A DNA stretch of 64,000 nt from Streptomyces sp. S3(2020) (GTDB lineage Bacteria; Actinomycetota; Actinomycetes; Streptomycetales; Streptomycetaceae). The translations under genes were made by a program, and so were the position numbers. The DNA lies in assembly GCF_013044505.1 (NCBI RefSeq), contig NZ_JABERD010000013.1, positions 1 through 64,000 of the forward strand, written 5' to 3'. Positions 8,949 to 17,971 of this stretch are shown piece after piece; within the stretch, counting starts at the first letter, position 1; each line of letters opens with the position of its first letter. The notes below the pieces were generated by a model. The model searched no databases. It saw only the letters and a list, made by a program, of their open reading frames with translations, and was not told the DNA's origin.

Positions 8949-8986
8949 GGTCAGGGGCACGGACCACCCGGTCCGTGCCCCTGACC
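8949..8986. terminator. Strong bidirectional hairpin terminator
   Basis: GGTCAGGGGCACGGACC (8949-8965) pairs perfectly over 17 bp with 8970-8986 across a 4-base loop. It lies between convergent genes ending at 8932 and 9021. Confidence 0.8.
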
Positions 8987-9020
8987 CTGCTTCCGGGTCC
9001 CTGACCCTGTTCCGGGTCCG

Positions 9021-9401
9021 TCACAACGTGACGCGGATACCGACCGTGCCGTCCACGCCCCGCCGCAGCCGGCTGCCGAGGAGGCTGAGCCGGCCGGTGA
9101 TGCCGTACTTGCGGGCGATGAGCCTGCGGTAGTGGGCCGCGGTCTCGGCGTCACAGATCTCGGCGGTGGCCGGGACCGGGTCGCCGGTCGGGTTGCCGCG
9201 CAGGTCGCAGGGGCCGACGAGGATGTCGGCGCGGGCCCGGATCCGCTTGACCTTCCAGGAGTCGGCGACCGTCCACACGCCGAGCGTGTCCCCGTCGCGC
9301 ACCACCCATACCGGGGTGGGTACCGGGCTGCCGTTCTTGCGGTAGCTGGTGATCAGCAGGTACTTGCCGGCACCGAGCCGGTCCAGCGGCGTGTCGCTCA
9401 T
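9021..9401 (-). CDS. PPOX-class F420-dependent oxidoreductase
   Basis: This 126-residue split-barrel flavin/F420-binding protein is a typical PPOX-class F420-dependent oxidoreductase. KYLLITSYRKNGSPVPTPVW is the characteristic first strand pair, and RIRARADILVGPCDLRGNP matches the cofactor-binding region. The ATG at 9401 removes a Pro-rich N-terminal extension found in the longer frame. Family members use deazaflavin F420H2, abundant in actinomycetes, to reduce diverse substrates, but this one's substrate is unknown. It converges on the secreted hydrolase across a shared terminator. Confidence 0.85.
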   Translation of the reverse strand: MSDTPLDRLGAGKYLLITSYRKNGSPVPTPVWVVRDGDTLGVWTVADSWKVKRIRARADILVGPCDLRGNPTGDPVPATAEICDAETAAHYRRLIARKYGITGRLSLLGSRLRRGVDGTVGIRVTL

Positions 9402-9520
9402 GGCGGGGAGTCTAGGCAGCGGCCGCCGGGCCGTGCTGCCGGGGGGCGCGAACAATTCGGTACACCTCTGGTTTCGTCCGGGGGATGCTGGTGGTGACGC
9501 AGCGGACAGGGGGCTTCTCC

Positions 9521-10567
9521 GTGACCTGGAAACCTGAGGACGGCGTACGGGGCACGCTGGAGGTGGTGTGCGACGAGTCGGGGTCGGACGGGGAGAACCT
9601 CACCGGCGGCAACACCGACGTGTTCGCGCACGGCAGTGTGTCCATGCCGACGGAGGTCGCCGCCGCCTACGTCCAGGAGGTCCGGGACCGGATCCGCTCG
9701 CCCGCCACCGAGTACAAGGCGAACCATCTGCTGCGGGAGAAGCACCGGGACGTCCTGGAGTGGCTGCTCTCGCCTTCGGGCCCGATCGACGGGCACGCCC
9801 ATGTCCATCTCACCGAGAAGGCGTACTTCGTCGTGGACCGGGCCGTCGACCTGCTGCTCGGCGACGGGGACGGGCACAGGGACGGAGACAGGCACGGGGA
9901 CGGGACCGAGGCGCTCACGCTGTACCGGCAGGGACGGCGGGAGTTCGGCGGGGAGCGGTGGCGGGACTTCCTCGACGCGGCCAACCGGCTGCTGCGGGTA
10001 CGGGTCGGCGGTGCGGCGGACGGTCCCGTCGACGGGTTCTTCCGCACGGTGGACGAGCTGCGGCACGCGCATCCCGGTACGGAGATCCTGGAGCGCCTCG
10101 CGTCGGCCAGGCCCCGCGCCGACGCCTACCGGGCGGAACTGCTCGAAGGGCCGCCCCTGATCCCCGTACTCAATCCGCTGCTGCCCGCCATCGTGCACAC
10201 GGTCGCGCACTGGAGCGCGGGCGGGTATGCCGTGCGGGTGGTGCACGACCGGCAGAACATGCTCACCGAGCAGCGCGTCGGGTGGATCGGGGAGCAGGCG
10301 GCACGGGCCGGCATCGGGTTCGCCGGTCTGGAGCTGGTGCAGGCGTGCTGGGACCCGCGGATCCTGCTGGCCGACTTCCTCGCCGGGATCGCCCGCAAGC
10401 TGGCCTCCGACGAACTGAACGGGCGGGCGGACCCGGAGCTCATCGCGTTGCTGCGCCCCTTCGTGGGGCCGACGTCGGTGTGGGGCGACGCGCGCAGCTG
10501 GGCCTCGCTCACGAAAAGTACGGAAAGTGCCGCCACCCTCTCAACAAACATCAACTCCGCCGTCTAG
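9521..10567 (+). CDS. DUF3800-like protein of unknown function
   Basis: The 348-residue product opens with a strand ending in CDESGSDGEN, resembling the DES-containing start of DUF3800 proteins (putative nuclease-like fold). A later RVVHDRQNML segment fits the conserved Asp of that group. The GTG at 9521 is chosen because ACAGGGGG lies 7 bases upstream. An ATG at 9485 is in frame but its G-run is too close. A low-complexity Gly/Asp/His patch (GDGDGHRDGDRHGDG) sits about one third of the way in and looks like a slippage expansion. It is followed 60 bases later by a methyltransferase gene. Family assignment is tentative. Confidence 0.6.
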   Translation: MTWKPEDGVRGTLEVVCDESGSDGENLTGGNTDVFAHGSVSMPTEVAAAYVQEVRDRIRSPATEYKANHLLREKHRDVLEWLLSPSGPIDGHAHVHLTEKAYFVVDRAVDLLLGDGDGHRDGDRHGDGTEALTLYRQGRREFGGERWRDFLDAANRLLRVRVGGAADGPVDGFFRTVDELRHAHPGTEILERLASARPRADAYRAELLEGPPLIPVLNPLLPAIVHTVAHWSAGGYAVRVVHDRQNMLTEQRVGWIGEQAARAGIGFAGLELVQACWDPRILLADFLAGIARKLASDELNGRADPELIALLRPFVGPTSVWGDARSWASLTKSTESAATLSTNINSAV

Positions 10568-10627
10568 ATTGCCGGTTGACGTCGTACGCCAAGTACCGCA
10601 CCAGGCATTCCAGGAGACCCGAGCCCT

Positions 10628-11446
10628 GTGACGGACGCCGAGGACCTCGCCGCATCACTGCGCCGGCGCATCAACACGCTCCAGCCGCACACGGCACGGA
10701 TCTGGAACTACTGGCTGGGCGGCGGGGACTACTACGAGGTCGATCGCGCGGCCGGTGACCGGATCCGTGAACTGCACCCGGGCATCGGCGAGTACGCGCG
10801 CGCCGACCGGCTGTTCCTGGGGCGCGCGGTGCGGTATCTCGTCAGGGAGGCCGGGATCCGCCAGTTCCTCGACATCGGTACCGGGCTCCCCACCGCGGAC
10901 AACACGCACGAGGTCGCCCAGCGCCTGGCACCGGAGTCGCGGATCGTCTACGTCGACAACGACCCGCTGGTCCTGGCCCATGCCCGCGCCCTGCTCACCA
11001 GCACACCCCAGGGCGCGACCGACCATCTCGACGAGGACCTGCGCAACGGGGAGGAGATCCTCCGACGGGCCGCCGCCACCCTGGACTTCAGCCGTCCCGT
11101 CGCCCTGCTGCTGCTCGGCGTGGTCATCTTCATCGACGACGGGGAGGACCCGTACGGCATCGTGCGGCGGCTCATGGACGCGTTGCCGGCCGGCAGTCAT
11201 CTCGTGCTGTCGCACACCGTCGTCCATCCGTCGATGCCGGACGTCGACGAGGCCGTGCGGTTCTGGAACGCGCACGGCACGCCCCGGCTGACCCAGCGTC
11301 CGCCCGAGTCGGTGGCCCGGTTCTTCGACGGACTCGACCTGCTGGAGCCGGGGGTGGTGTCGTGCTCGCGCTGGCGTCCCGAGCGCGCGAACGGCGTCGA
11401 GCCGCAGCGGGTGGCCATGTACGGCGGAGTGGGGCGCAAGAGATGA
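10628..11446 (+). CDS. DUF574-family S-adenosylmethionine methyltransferase
   Basis: This 272-residue protein belongs to the actinomycete DUF574/Methyltransf_19 group. The signature ARIWNYWLGGGDYYEVDR is near the N-terminus, followed by a SAM-binding FLDIGTGLPTADNTHEVA motif and an acidic YVDNDPLV strand. The GTG at 10628 follows AGGAGA by 10 bases. These proteins are numerous in Streptomyces; some are linked to conservons or developmental regulation, but substrates are mostly unknown. The gene is monocistronic or weakly linked to the DUF3800-like gene. Confidence 0.88.
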   Translation: MTDAEDLAASLRRRINTLQPHTARIWNYWLGGGDYYEVDRAAGDRIRELHPGIGEYARADRLFLGRAVRYLVREAGIRQFLDIGTGLPTADNTHEVAQRLAPESRIVYVDNDPLVLAHARALLTSTPQGATDHLDEDLRNGEEILRRAAATLDFSRPVALLLLGVVIFIDDGEDPYGIVRRLMDALPAGSHLVLSHTVVHPSMPDVDEAVRFWNAHGTPRLTQRPPESVARFFDGLDLLEPGVVSCSRWRPERANGVEPQRVAMYGGVGRKR

Positions 11447-11543
11447 ACGGAGACGCCCCGGGCCCCGTATGACAGGAGGGTGCTCGACTACCGGAGCGCC
11501 ACGCGGTGTTGATGCCGTGCTGTTCGGGGTTCGGGAGCCATGC

Positions 11544-12926
11544 ATGAGGCACGCACGACGACGGATGGTCCGGCGAGTGACACGGCTGGCCGCCGTCGGC
11601 GGACTCCTTCTGGGGTCGGTGATGGTCACGCGTGCCGTGGCGAGCGAGTCCTCGGACGCCTCCGATCTGCCGCGGACGACCGCGCAGTCGGCCTCCGCCA
11701 AGGGCTCCGACCTGGTCTCGCGGCTCGGCACCTCCCGTACGGCGGGCTCCTGGATCAACGCCGAGGGCCGGCCGGTCGTCGCCGTCACCGACAAGGCGAC
11801 GGCAGCCCAGGTACGCAAGGCGGGCGCCACCGCGAAGGTGGTGCGGCACAGCATGGACGACCTCAAGTCGGCGACCGGCACGCTGCGTTCGGCGCCCCGG
11901 GTGGCGGGCACGTCCTGGGCGGTGGACTACCGGACCAACGAGGTGGTGGTCCGGGCGGACAGCACCGTCTCGGCCGCCGACTGGTCCCGGATGACCGAAC
12001 TGGCCGAGAACATCGGCGGCTTCGTCCGCATGGAGCGCACCGAGGGCACCTTCACGACCCGTGTCAACGGGGCGCAGCCGATCCTGTCGACCGGCGGGCG
12101 CTGCTCGGCGGGCTTCAACGTGACCAACGGGCAGAGCGACTTCATCCTCACCGCCGGGCACTGCGGCCCGACGGGCTCCGTGTGGTTCGCGGACAACCGG
12201 GGCCGGACGCAGATCGGCAAGACCATCGAGCAGAACTTCCCCGGCGCCGACTACTCCCTCGTCCAGTACGACAGCGGAAAGGCGGGGGACGGCGCCGACG
12301 TCGTGGCGATCGGGAACGGCAACGGTGTACGGATCACGGGCGTCGCCGATCCGACCGTGGGACAGCGGGTGTTCCGCAGCGGCAGCACGAGCGGGCTGCG
12401 CGACGGCACGGTCACGGCGCTCAACGCGACGGTGAACTACCCCGAGGGCACGGTCACCGGGCTGATCGAGACGAACGTGTGCGCCGAGCCCGGGGACAGC
12501 GGTGGGCCGATGTTCTCCGAGGGGATCGCGCTCGGGGTGACGTCCGGCGGGAGCGGTGACTGTACGACGGGCGGGACGACGTTCTTCCAGCCGGTGACGA
12601 AGGCGATGACCGAGCTCGGGGTCCAGATGATCGTGTCGCAGCAGCAGGCGGGGGCCGGGCAGCAGAGTGCCTCGCCGGCGCCGTCCGCCGCGGCCTCGCA
12701 GGGCGCAGTCGCCCCGGGTGCGGCTTCGCCGGGCTCCTCGGCTCCCGCCACGGGTGTCGGCACGACCACGCAGACGCTGCTGGCCCGGCTCACGGACACC
12801 CGGAACATCGGTCCGGGGCTGTTGGTGATCGGGGGGAGTCTGATCGCGCTGGTGGCGACGCGGTACATCCGCGCCGAGCAGGACCGCAAGGCGTATCAGC
12901 GGTACTACTCGGCGACCTGGGGCTGA
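11544..12926 (+). CDS. Streptogrisin-like serine protease with C-terminal membrane anchor
   Basis: This 460-residue S1-family protease has a signal peptide (about residues 1-38) and a propeptide-like region to about residue 180. The mature catalytic domain carries His206 (TAGHC), Asp236 (GADYS) and Ser319 (EPGDSGGP). Unlike secreted streptogrisins it continues through a Ser/Ala/Pro-rich linker to a single transmembrane helix (GPGLLVIGGSLIALVATRYI). A basic tail follows, so it is probably tethered with the catalytic domain outside. The ATG at 11544 follows GGGAG. Two hairpins lie downstream. Confidence 0.85.
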   Translation: MRHARRRMVRRVTRLAAVGGLLLGSVMVTRAVASESSDASDLPRTTAQSASAKGSDLVSRLGTSRTAGSWINAEGRPVVAVTDKATAAQVRKAGATAKVVRHSMDDLKSATGTLRSAPRVAGTSWAVDYRTNEVVVRADSTVSAADWSRMTELAENIGGFVRMERTEGTFTTRVNGAQPILSTGGRCSAGFNVTNGQSDFILTAGHCGPTGSVWFADNRGRTQIGKTIEQNFPGADYSLVQYDSGKAGDGADVVAIGNGNGVRITGVADPTVGQRVFRSGSTSGLRDGTVTALNATVNYPEGTVTGLIETNVCAEPGDSGGPMFSEGIALGVTSGGSGDCTTGGTTFFQPVTKAMTELGVQMIVSQQQAGAGQQSASPAPSAAASQGAVAPGAASPGSSAPATGVGTTTQTLLARLTDTRNIGPGLLVIGGSLIALVATRYIRAEQDRKAYQRYYSATWG

Positions 12927-12932
12927 GGGGTG

Positions 12933-12957
12933 GCCCCGGCGCGGCGCCGGCCGGGGC
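12933..12957 (+). terminator. Hairpin terminator after the protease gene
   Basis: GCCCCGGC (12933-12940) pairs with GCCGGGGC (12950-12957), directly after the protease stop codon. Confidence 0.6.
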
Positions 12958-12993
12958 AAGGAGAGCGGGGCAGCGAGACCGGGGCATGAAAAA

Positions 12994-13015
12994 GGCACCC
13001 GTGCGAACGGGTGCC
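12994..13015 (-). terminator. Intrinsic terminator for the small minus-strand gene
   Basis: GGCACCCGT (12994-13002) and ACGGGTGCC (13007-13015) form a 9-bp stem with a 4-base loop. On the minus strand it is followed by a TTTTT run, a textbook rho-independent arrangement for the gene ending at 13041. Confidence 0.8.
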
Positions 13016-13040
13016 GTCGGTGGTCTGCCGAGTGGAGGCG

Positions 13041-13205
13041 TCAGACCGGCTGCGGGGCCGCCGCGGCCCACTCCAGGACGAGCCGCTGGTACTCCTCGCG
13101 CTGCTCGACGCTCAGTGTCCCGCCCGACCGGAGCCACAGGGCCCTGATCTCCTCGTTGACCTCGTCAGCCGTCCTATCGAAGGCGTATTCAACAGTGGTG
13201 GACAT
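13041..13205 (-). CDS. Small conserved-looking hypothetical protein
   Basis: This is a 54-residue acidic, helical protein. The ATG at 13205 is preferred over an upstream in-frame start at 13295 because the extension is Arg-rich and atypical. It contains EVNEEIRALWLRSGG and a C-terminal Glu/Arg-rich helix. No family was recognised. An intrinsic terminator with a T-run immediately downstream supports a real transcript. No Shine-Dalgarno site is obvious. Confidence 0.6.
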   Translation of the reverse strand: MSTTVEYAFDRTADEVNEEIRALWLRSGGTLSVEQREEYQRLVLEWAAAAPQPV

Positions 13206-13342
13206 GATGTGAAGCATACGGCGCCGGAGGTGAAGGCGACGTGAGTAAGTACGAGTAATTCGGGCATTTCGGACCGTGTTGCTGATCACGTCCATCTGTC
13301 AAGGCAATCGGGGCAGTTCGGGCGTCCCGGCCGTGGCGGAAC

Positions 13343-14506
13343 TCACGCTTCCGCCGTGCCCAGCACCAGCACCTGGATCGCCAGGACGGCCGCTCCGCGG
13401 GCCCAGTCGTGAAAGTCGGACACCTTGGTCTCCAGGTCGACGGGGGCGGCCAGCGGGTGCCGCCCGGCGCGGACGGCCTCGGCCACGGACTTCCCGGCGA
13501 CGTCCATCAGGCCGACTCCTTCGCCGGCGAGCAGGATCTTCTGCGGCATCGCGAAGTTGGAGATCTGGGCGACCAGGGTGCCCAGAGCGCCCGCCGCCTC
13601 GTCGATGACCCGGGCGGGCATGGGCTCACCGGCGGCGGCGAGGTCGAGGATCTCCTCGTAGGTGTGGTCGCGGCCGGTGGCGGCATGCACCTGGTAGCGG
13701 ATGTTGGGGATGGTCAGGAACGAGACGGCACTCCCGCGCTCACCCTCGGGAGTGAGTGGGCCGTTCGCGTTGACGATCCAGTGCCGGCCGAAGCCCCGGT
13801 CCTCCTCCGCGTAGGGCACCCGGCGCCCGCCCAGCACCAGTCCGTAGCCGAGCCCCGCGCCGATGGTGAGGACGACGAAGCGATCGAGTCCGCGGCCGGC
13901 GCCGAACCAGGTCTCGGCCTCGACGAGGGCGGCCACGTCGTTCTCCAGCACGACCGGCAACCCCGTGCGCTCCTCGACCAGTTCGGCGAGCGGGACGTCG
14001 CGCCAGTGCAGGAACGGGGACTCCCCCACCACGGCGCGCCGCCGGACCAGGCCGCCCACCCCGATGCCGATACCGGCCAGACGTGAGCCGTGCGCACGGG
14101 CGAGCTCGTCGGTCATCTCCGCGAGCAGGTCGGCGACTTCGGCCGGGTCATGGGTGGCCAGGGGGCGGTCGTGGCGGGCCACGATGTCACTTCTGAGGGT
14201 GGTGACGACGCCGTAGACCATGTCATCGGTGATCTTGAAGCCGATGAAGGAGCGGGACTCGGCGACGACGTCGAGCGGCTGCGAGGGGCGGCCGGTGCGC
14301 ACCTCGGCCGGGGCGCCCGCCTCGGGGACCTCGATCAGCAGACCCGACTCGATGAGGGGTTTGGTGAGCCGGGTGAGACTGCCCGCGGACAGATCCAGCC
14401 TCCGGGCGAGCTCGGTGCGCGAGAGCGGTCCGTTGACGAGCACCTCGATCGCCACCGAGCGTTCACCGGGGCTCAGGGGATGCCAGCTGGCGGCTACTGC
14501 GGTCAT
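13343..14506 (-). CDS. ROK-family transcriptional regulator
   Basis: This 387-residue ROK repressor has an N-terminal MarR-like winged helix (SRTELARRLDLSAGSLTRLT), then an ASKHA sugar-kinase-like domain with GIGIGVGGLV and VVLENDVAAL segments. It diverges from a carbohydrate ABC operon. Two 17-bp sites matching at 15 positions lie between the genes, one over the operon promoter, consistent with sugar-relieved repression. The kinase-like domain lacks the compact CXCGXXGCXE zinc motif in the expected region, as is common for regulatory ROK proteins. Confidence 0.88.
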   Translation of the reverse strand: MTAVAASWHPLSPGERSVAIEVLVNGPLSRTELARRLDLSAGSLTRLTKPLIESGLLIEVPEAGAPAEVRTGRPSQPLDVVAESRSFIGFKITDDMVYGVVTTLRSDIVARHDRPLATHDPAEVADLLAEMTDELARAHGSRLAGIGIGVGGLVRRRAVVGESPFLHWRDVPLAELVEERTGLPVVLENDVAALVEAETWFGAGRGLDRFVVLTIGAGLGYGLVLGGRRVPYAEEDRGFGRHWIVNANGPLTPEGERGSAVSFLTIPNIRYQVHAATGRDHTYEEILDLAAAGEPMPARVIDEAAGALGTLVAQISNFAMPQKILLAGEGVGLMDVAGKSVAEAVRAGRHPLAAPVDLETKVSDFHDWARGAAVLAIQVLVLGTAEA

Positions 14507-14530
14507 GCAGGTCAGTCTCCCCCATCAGGT

Positions 14531-14632
14531 TTCTTTCGCGATAAAAGCAACATGACCACTCTATGTCACCCACGGTGGCCTGGAAAAGATGTTTACCCAC
14601 CTCTTGACGTCTGGATTCTTTCGCTACAAAAG
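14531..14632. promoter_or_regulatory. Two ROK-type operator sites and promoter of the sugar ABC operon
   Basis: TTCTTTCGCGATAAAAG (14531-14547) and TTCTTTCGCTACAAAAG (14616-14632) match at 15 of 17 positions, 85 bases apart. A -35-like TTGACG lies at 14604-14609. The second site covers the expected -10 region, so binding would repress the rightward operon. The first site lies 25 bases from the ROK start codon, suggesting autoregulation. Confidence 0.6.
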
Positions 14633-14676
14633 TAAGTGGCCCGAGGATGAGCCGCCGTAGACGAGGGAGTCTCCCG

Positions 14677-15642
14677 ATGACCATCGCCTCCAGCAGCCCC
14701 CCGTCGCGTCTGCCTTTGGGCGGCGCCGAGGGGGCAGCGACCACACCCAGGACACGGAAGGCGCGGGCCCGCGAGGGCGGGGGCGACGGGCGGCTCGCCG
14801 CGGTGTTCATCGCACCGGCCCTGCTGGGCTTCCTGGTCTTCCTGCTCTGGCCGACGCTGCGGGGCGTCTACCTGAGCTTCACCCGCTTCAACCTGCTGAC
14901 CCCGGCGGAGTGGGTGGGCCTCGACAACTACACGCGGATGGTCCACGACCCCATCTTCTGGGACTCGTTGACGGTGACCGTCGAGTACGTGGCCATCAAC
15001 ATCGGCATCCAGACGGTCTCGGCGCTCGCCATAGCCGTCCTGCTCCAGCGGCTGACGCAGTCGGCGGTACTGCGCGGGATCGTGCTCACGCCGTATCTGA
15101 TGTCGAACGTGGTCGCGGGCATCGTCTGGCTCTGGATCCTGGACACCCAGCTCGGCATCGGCAACGAGATCATCGCGGGGCTCGGCTTCGACCGCATCCC
15201 GTTCCTGGCCGACGAGACCTGGGCGATCCCCACGATCGCCCTGATCAACGTGTGGCGGCACGTCGGGTACACCGCGCTGCTGCTGTTCGCGGGGCTCCAG
15301 GCCATTCCGAACGACATGTACGAGGCCGCCAAGGTGGACGGCGCGAGCGAGTGGCGGATGTTCTGGCGGATCACCATGCCGCTGCTGCGGCCCGTCCTGG
15401 CGGTCGTGCTGATCATGACGGTGATCGGTTCGTTCCAGGTGTTCGACACGGTCGCCGTGACGACCAACGGCGGTCCGGCGAACGCGACCAACGTGCTCCA
15501 GTTCTACATCTACGGCGCCGCGTTCGGCCGCTTCCAGTTCGGCTACGCCTCCGCAATGTCGGTGGCCCTGCTGGTCGTCCTGAGCGCGATCACCTTCCTT
15601 CAGTACCGGCTCACCCGGGCCGGCCAGACGGACCTCGGCTGA
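14677..15642 (+). CDS. Sugar ABC transporter permease (MalF-like)
   Basis: This 321-residue integral membrane permease has six predicted transmembrane segments and the cytoplasmic EAA loop (EAAKVDGASEWRMFWRITMP) near residue 225 that docks the ATPase. The ATG at 14677 follows GAGGGAG; an earlier ATG at 14647 is less well placed. It is the first gene of a ROK-controlled operon with a second permease, a binding lipoprotein and an oxidoreductase. No ATPase gene is present. Streptomyces sugar importers commonly share the multitasking ATPase MsiK, the likely partner. Confidence 0.9.
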   Translation: MTIASSSPPSRLPLGGAEGAATTPRTRKARAREGGGDGRLAAVFIAPALLGFLVFLLWPTLRGVYLSFTRFNLLTPAEWVGLDNYTRMVHDPIFWDSLTVTVEYVAINIGIQTVSALAIAVLLQRLTQSAVLRGIVLTPYLMSNVVAGIVWLWILDTQLGIGNEIIAGLGFDRIPFLADETWAIPTIALINVWRHVGYTALLLFAGLQAIPNDMYEAAKVDGASEWRMFWRITMPLLRPVLAVVLIMTVIGSFQVFDTVAVTTNGGPANATNVLQFYIYGAAFGRFQFGYASAMSVALLVVLSAITFLQYRLTRAGQTDLG

Positions 15643-15661
15643 GGAGAGGGGAGACACCCAC

Positions 15662-16603
15662 ATGACTGCTGTGACCGCTCCGACGACACCTGCGTCACCC
15701 GCGGCGCCCCGGGTACGTCCTGTCCGGCGCCGCCCGTCCCCCGGGCGGGTCCTGGCCTGGGTGGCGATGGCCGCGATGATCCTCGTGACCCTGCTGCCGT
15801 TCTACTGGATCCTGCGCACCGCACTGTCCGCGAACACCGCCCTCGCGGCCCACCCCGGCGACCCGCTGCCGGTGGACTTCACCACCGGCGGCTTCGAGCG
15901 GGCGCTGGGCCTTCAGTCCACCGAGGAGGCGATCGCCCAGGGCGGATCCGGCGGCGGACTGAAGTTCTGGCGCTATCTGGTCAACTCGGTCGTCGTCTCG
16001 ACCCTGATCACCGTCTGCCAGATCTTCTTCTCCGCCATGGCCGCCTACGCCTTCGCCCGGCTGCGGTGGCGCGGACGGGACAAGGTGTTCGGGCTGTTCC
16101 TGGCCGGCCTGATGGTCCCGGCCATCTTCACCCTGCTGCCGAACTTCGTCCTCATCAAGCAACTCGGCCTGGTCGACAACCTGTTGGGCATCGCACTGCC
16201 GACGATGTTCATGACGCCGTTCGCGGTGTTCTTCCTGCGGCAGTTCTTCATGAACGTGCCCCGGGAGGTCGAGGAGGCCGCGCTGCTCGACGGCGCCGGC
16301 AAGATCCGGATCTTCTTCCGGGTGATGCTGCCGATGGCATCCACCCCGATCCTCACCCTCGGGGTGCTGACGTACATCACCTCCTGGAACGACTACTTCT
16401 GGCCGCTGATGGTGTCCTACACCGACAGCTCACGCGTGCTCACCGTGGCGCTCGCCATCTTCCGGGCGCAGACCCCGCAGACCGGCTACGACTGGTCCGG
16501 CCTGATGGCCGCCACGCTCATCGCGGCCCTCCCGATGCTGGTCCTCTTCGGTGCCTTCGCGCGCCGCATCGTCAGCACCATCAGCTTCACCGGCGTCAAG
16601 TAA
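15662..16603 (+). CDS. Sugar ABC transporter permease (MalG-like)
   Basis: This 313-residue permease has about six transmembrane segments and the EAA motif EEAALLDGAGKIRIFFRVML. It follows the MalF-like gene by 19 bases with GGAGAGGGGAG immediately upstream. Together they form the heterodimeric channel for the binding protein encoded next. The N-terminus is Pro/Arg-rich before the first helix. Confidence 0.9.
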   Translation: MTAVTAPTTPASPAAPRVRPVRRRPSPGRVLAWVAMAAMILVTLLPFYWILRTALSANTALAAHPGDPLPVDFTTGGFERALGLQSTEEAIAQGGSGGGLKFWRYLVNSVVVSTLITVCQIFFSAMAAYAFARLRWRGRDKVFGLFLAGLMVPAIFTLLPNFVLIKQLGLVDNLLGIALPTMFMTPFAVFFLRQFFMNVPREVEEAALLDGAGKIRIFFRVMLPMASTPILTLGVLTYITSWNDYFWPLMVSYTDSSRVLTVALAIFRAQTPQTGYDWSGLMAATLIAALPMLVLFGAFARRIVSTISFTGVK

Positions 16604-16613
16604 GGGGACCGGA

Positions 16614-17957
16614 ATGCGAATGCGAACCGTCATGGCGCTCACCGGAGCGCTGACGTTGTCCCTGGTGTCCGGGTGCGCGCAGGGCGGCGCGGCCGGGTCG
16701 GGCGCGAACAGCGTGACGTACTGGCTGTGGGACGCCAACCAGCTGCCCGCCTACCAGGCCTGTGCGAAGGGCTTCGAGAAGGAGAACCCGGGCCTCGACG
16801 TCAAGATCACACAGATGGGCTGGGCCGACTACTGGACCAAGCTCACCGCGAGCTTCATCGCCGGCACCGAGCCGGACGTGTTCACCGACCACATCCAGAA
16901 GTTCGGCCAGTTCGCCGACCTCAAGGTGCTCGAACCACTCGACGACCTCGGCATCGACGACTCCGCCTACCAGGCGGGCCTGGGCGCCAACTGGACGGGT
17001 CAGGACGGCCATCGCTACGGCGCCCCCAAGGACTGGGACACCGTCGCCCTCTTCTACAACCAAAAGCTGGTCAAGGAGGCCGGGCTCACGTCCGAGGAGC
17101 TCAACACGCTCGCCTGGAACCCGAGGGACGGCGGCACCTTCGAGAAGGCGATCGCCCGTCTGACCGTCGACAAGAACGGCAAGCACGGTGACGAGCCCGG
17201 CTTCGACAAGAACAACGTCGAGGTCTACGGCCTCGCCACGGGCGGCGCGGGCGACGGCGACGGGCAGACCACCTGGAGCCCGTTCGTCGAGTCGGCGGGC
17301 TGGCACTACACGGACAAGGCGCGCTGGGGCACCAAGTACCAGTACGACAGCAAGACCTTCCAGTCGGTGATCGACTGGTACTTCGGCCTGGCGAAGAAGG
17401 GCTATCTCGCCCCCTTCACCGACTACACCGACGGCGCCAACCCGGCCAACGCCCAGGTCGCCTCGGGCAGGGCGGCGGCCTCCTTCGACGGGGCCTGGAT
17501 GATCTCGACGTACTACGGCACCAAGGGCCTCCAGGTCGGCACCGCCCCCACGCCGACCGGCCCGAGCGGCAAGCGGGCCACGATGATGAACGGCCTCGCC
17601 GACTCGGTCACCAAGAACGCCCACAACAAGGACGGCGCGAAGAAGTGGGTGAAGTACCTGGCCTCGGACGAGTGCCAGAAGACCGTCGGCGGTTACGGCA
17701 TCGTCTTCCCGGCCACCCCGTCGGGCACCGACGCTGCCGTGGCCGCGTACGAGAAGAAGGGCATCGACGTGTCCGCCTTCACCGAACCGGTCACCGACAA
17801 GAAGGACTCCGCGACCTTCTCCTTCCCGATCACCGACTACGCGGCGGACGTGTACGCCCTGATGCGCCCGGCCATGCAGGACGTCTTCGCCAACGGGGCC
17901 CCCGTGAGCGGCCTGAGCGAGACCAACGACCAGATCAACTTCATCCTCGGCCAGTGA
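16614..17957 (+). CDS. Sugar-binding lipoprotein of the ROK-controlled ABC operon
   Basis: This is a 447-residue family 1 solute-binding protein. A basic N-terminus and hydrophobic segment end in VSGC with Cys21 lipidated. The mature part contains Trp/Tyr-rich ligand-pocket segments (VTYWLWDANQ, TQMGWADYWTKL). The ATG at 16614 follows AGGGGA by 5 bases; an upstream in-frame start at 16551 would overlap the permease and spoil the signal peptide. The sugar is unknown, though the neighbouring oxidoreductase hints at an unusual sugar or cyclitol. Confidence 0.9.
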   Translation: MRMRTVMALTGALTLSLVSGCAQGGAAGSGANSVTYWLWDANQLPAYQACAKGFEKENPGLDVKITQMGWADYWTKLTASFIAGTEPDVFTDHIQKFGQFADLKVLEPLDDLGIDDSAYQAGLGANWTGQDGHRYGAPKDWDTVALFYNQKLVKEAGLTSEELNTLAWNPRDGGTFEKAIARLTVDKNGKHGDEPGFDKNNVEVYGLATGGAGDGDGQTTWSPFVESAGWHYTDKARWGTKYQYDSKTFQSVIDWYFGLAKKGYLAPFTDYTDGANPANAQVASGRAAASFDGAWMISTYYGTKGLQVGTAPTPTGPSGKRATMMNGLADSVTKNAHNKDGAKKWVKYLASDECQKTVGGYGIVFPATPSGTDAAVAAYEKKGIDVSAFTEPVTDKKDSATFSFPITDYAADVYALMRPAMQDVFANGAPVSGLSETNDQINFILGQ

Positions 17958-17971
17958 AAGGCACTTACTCC

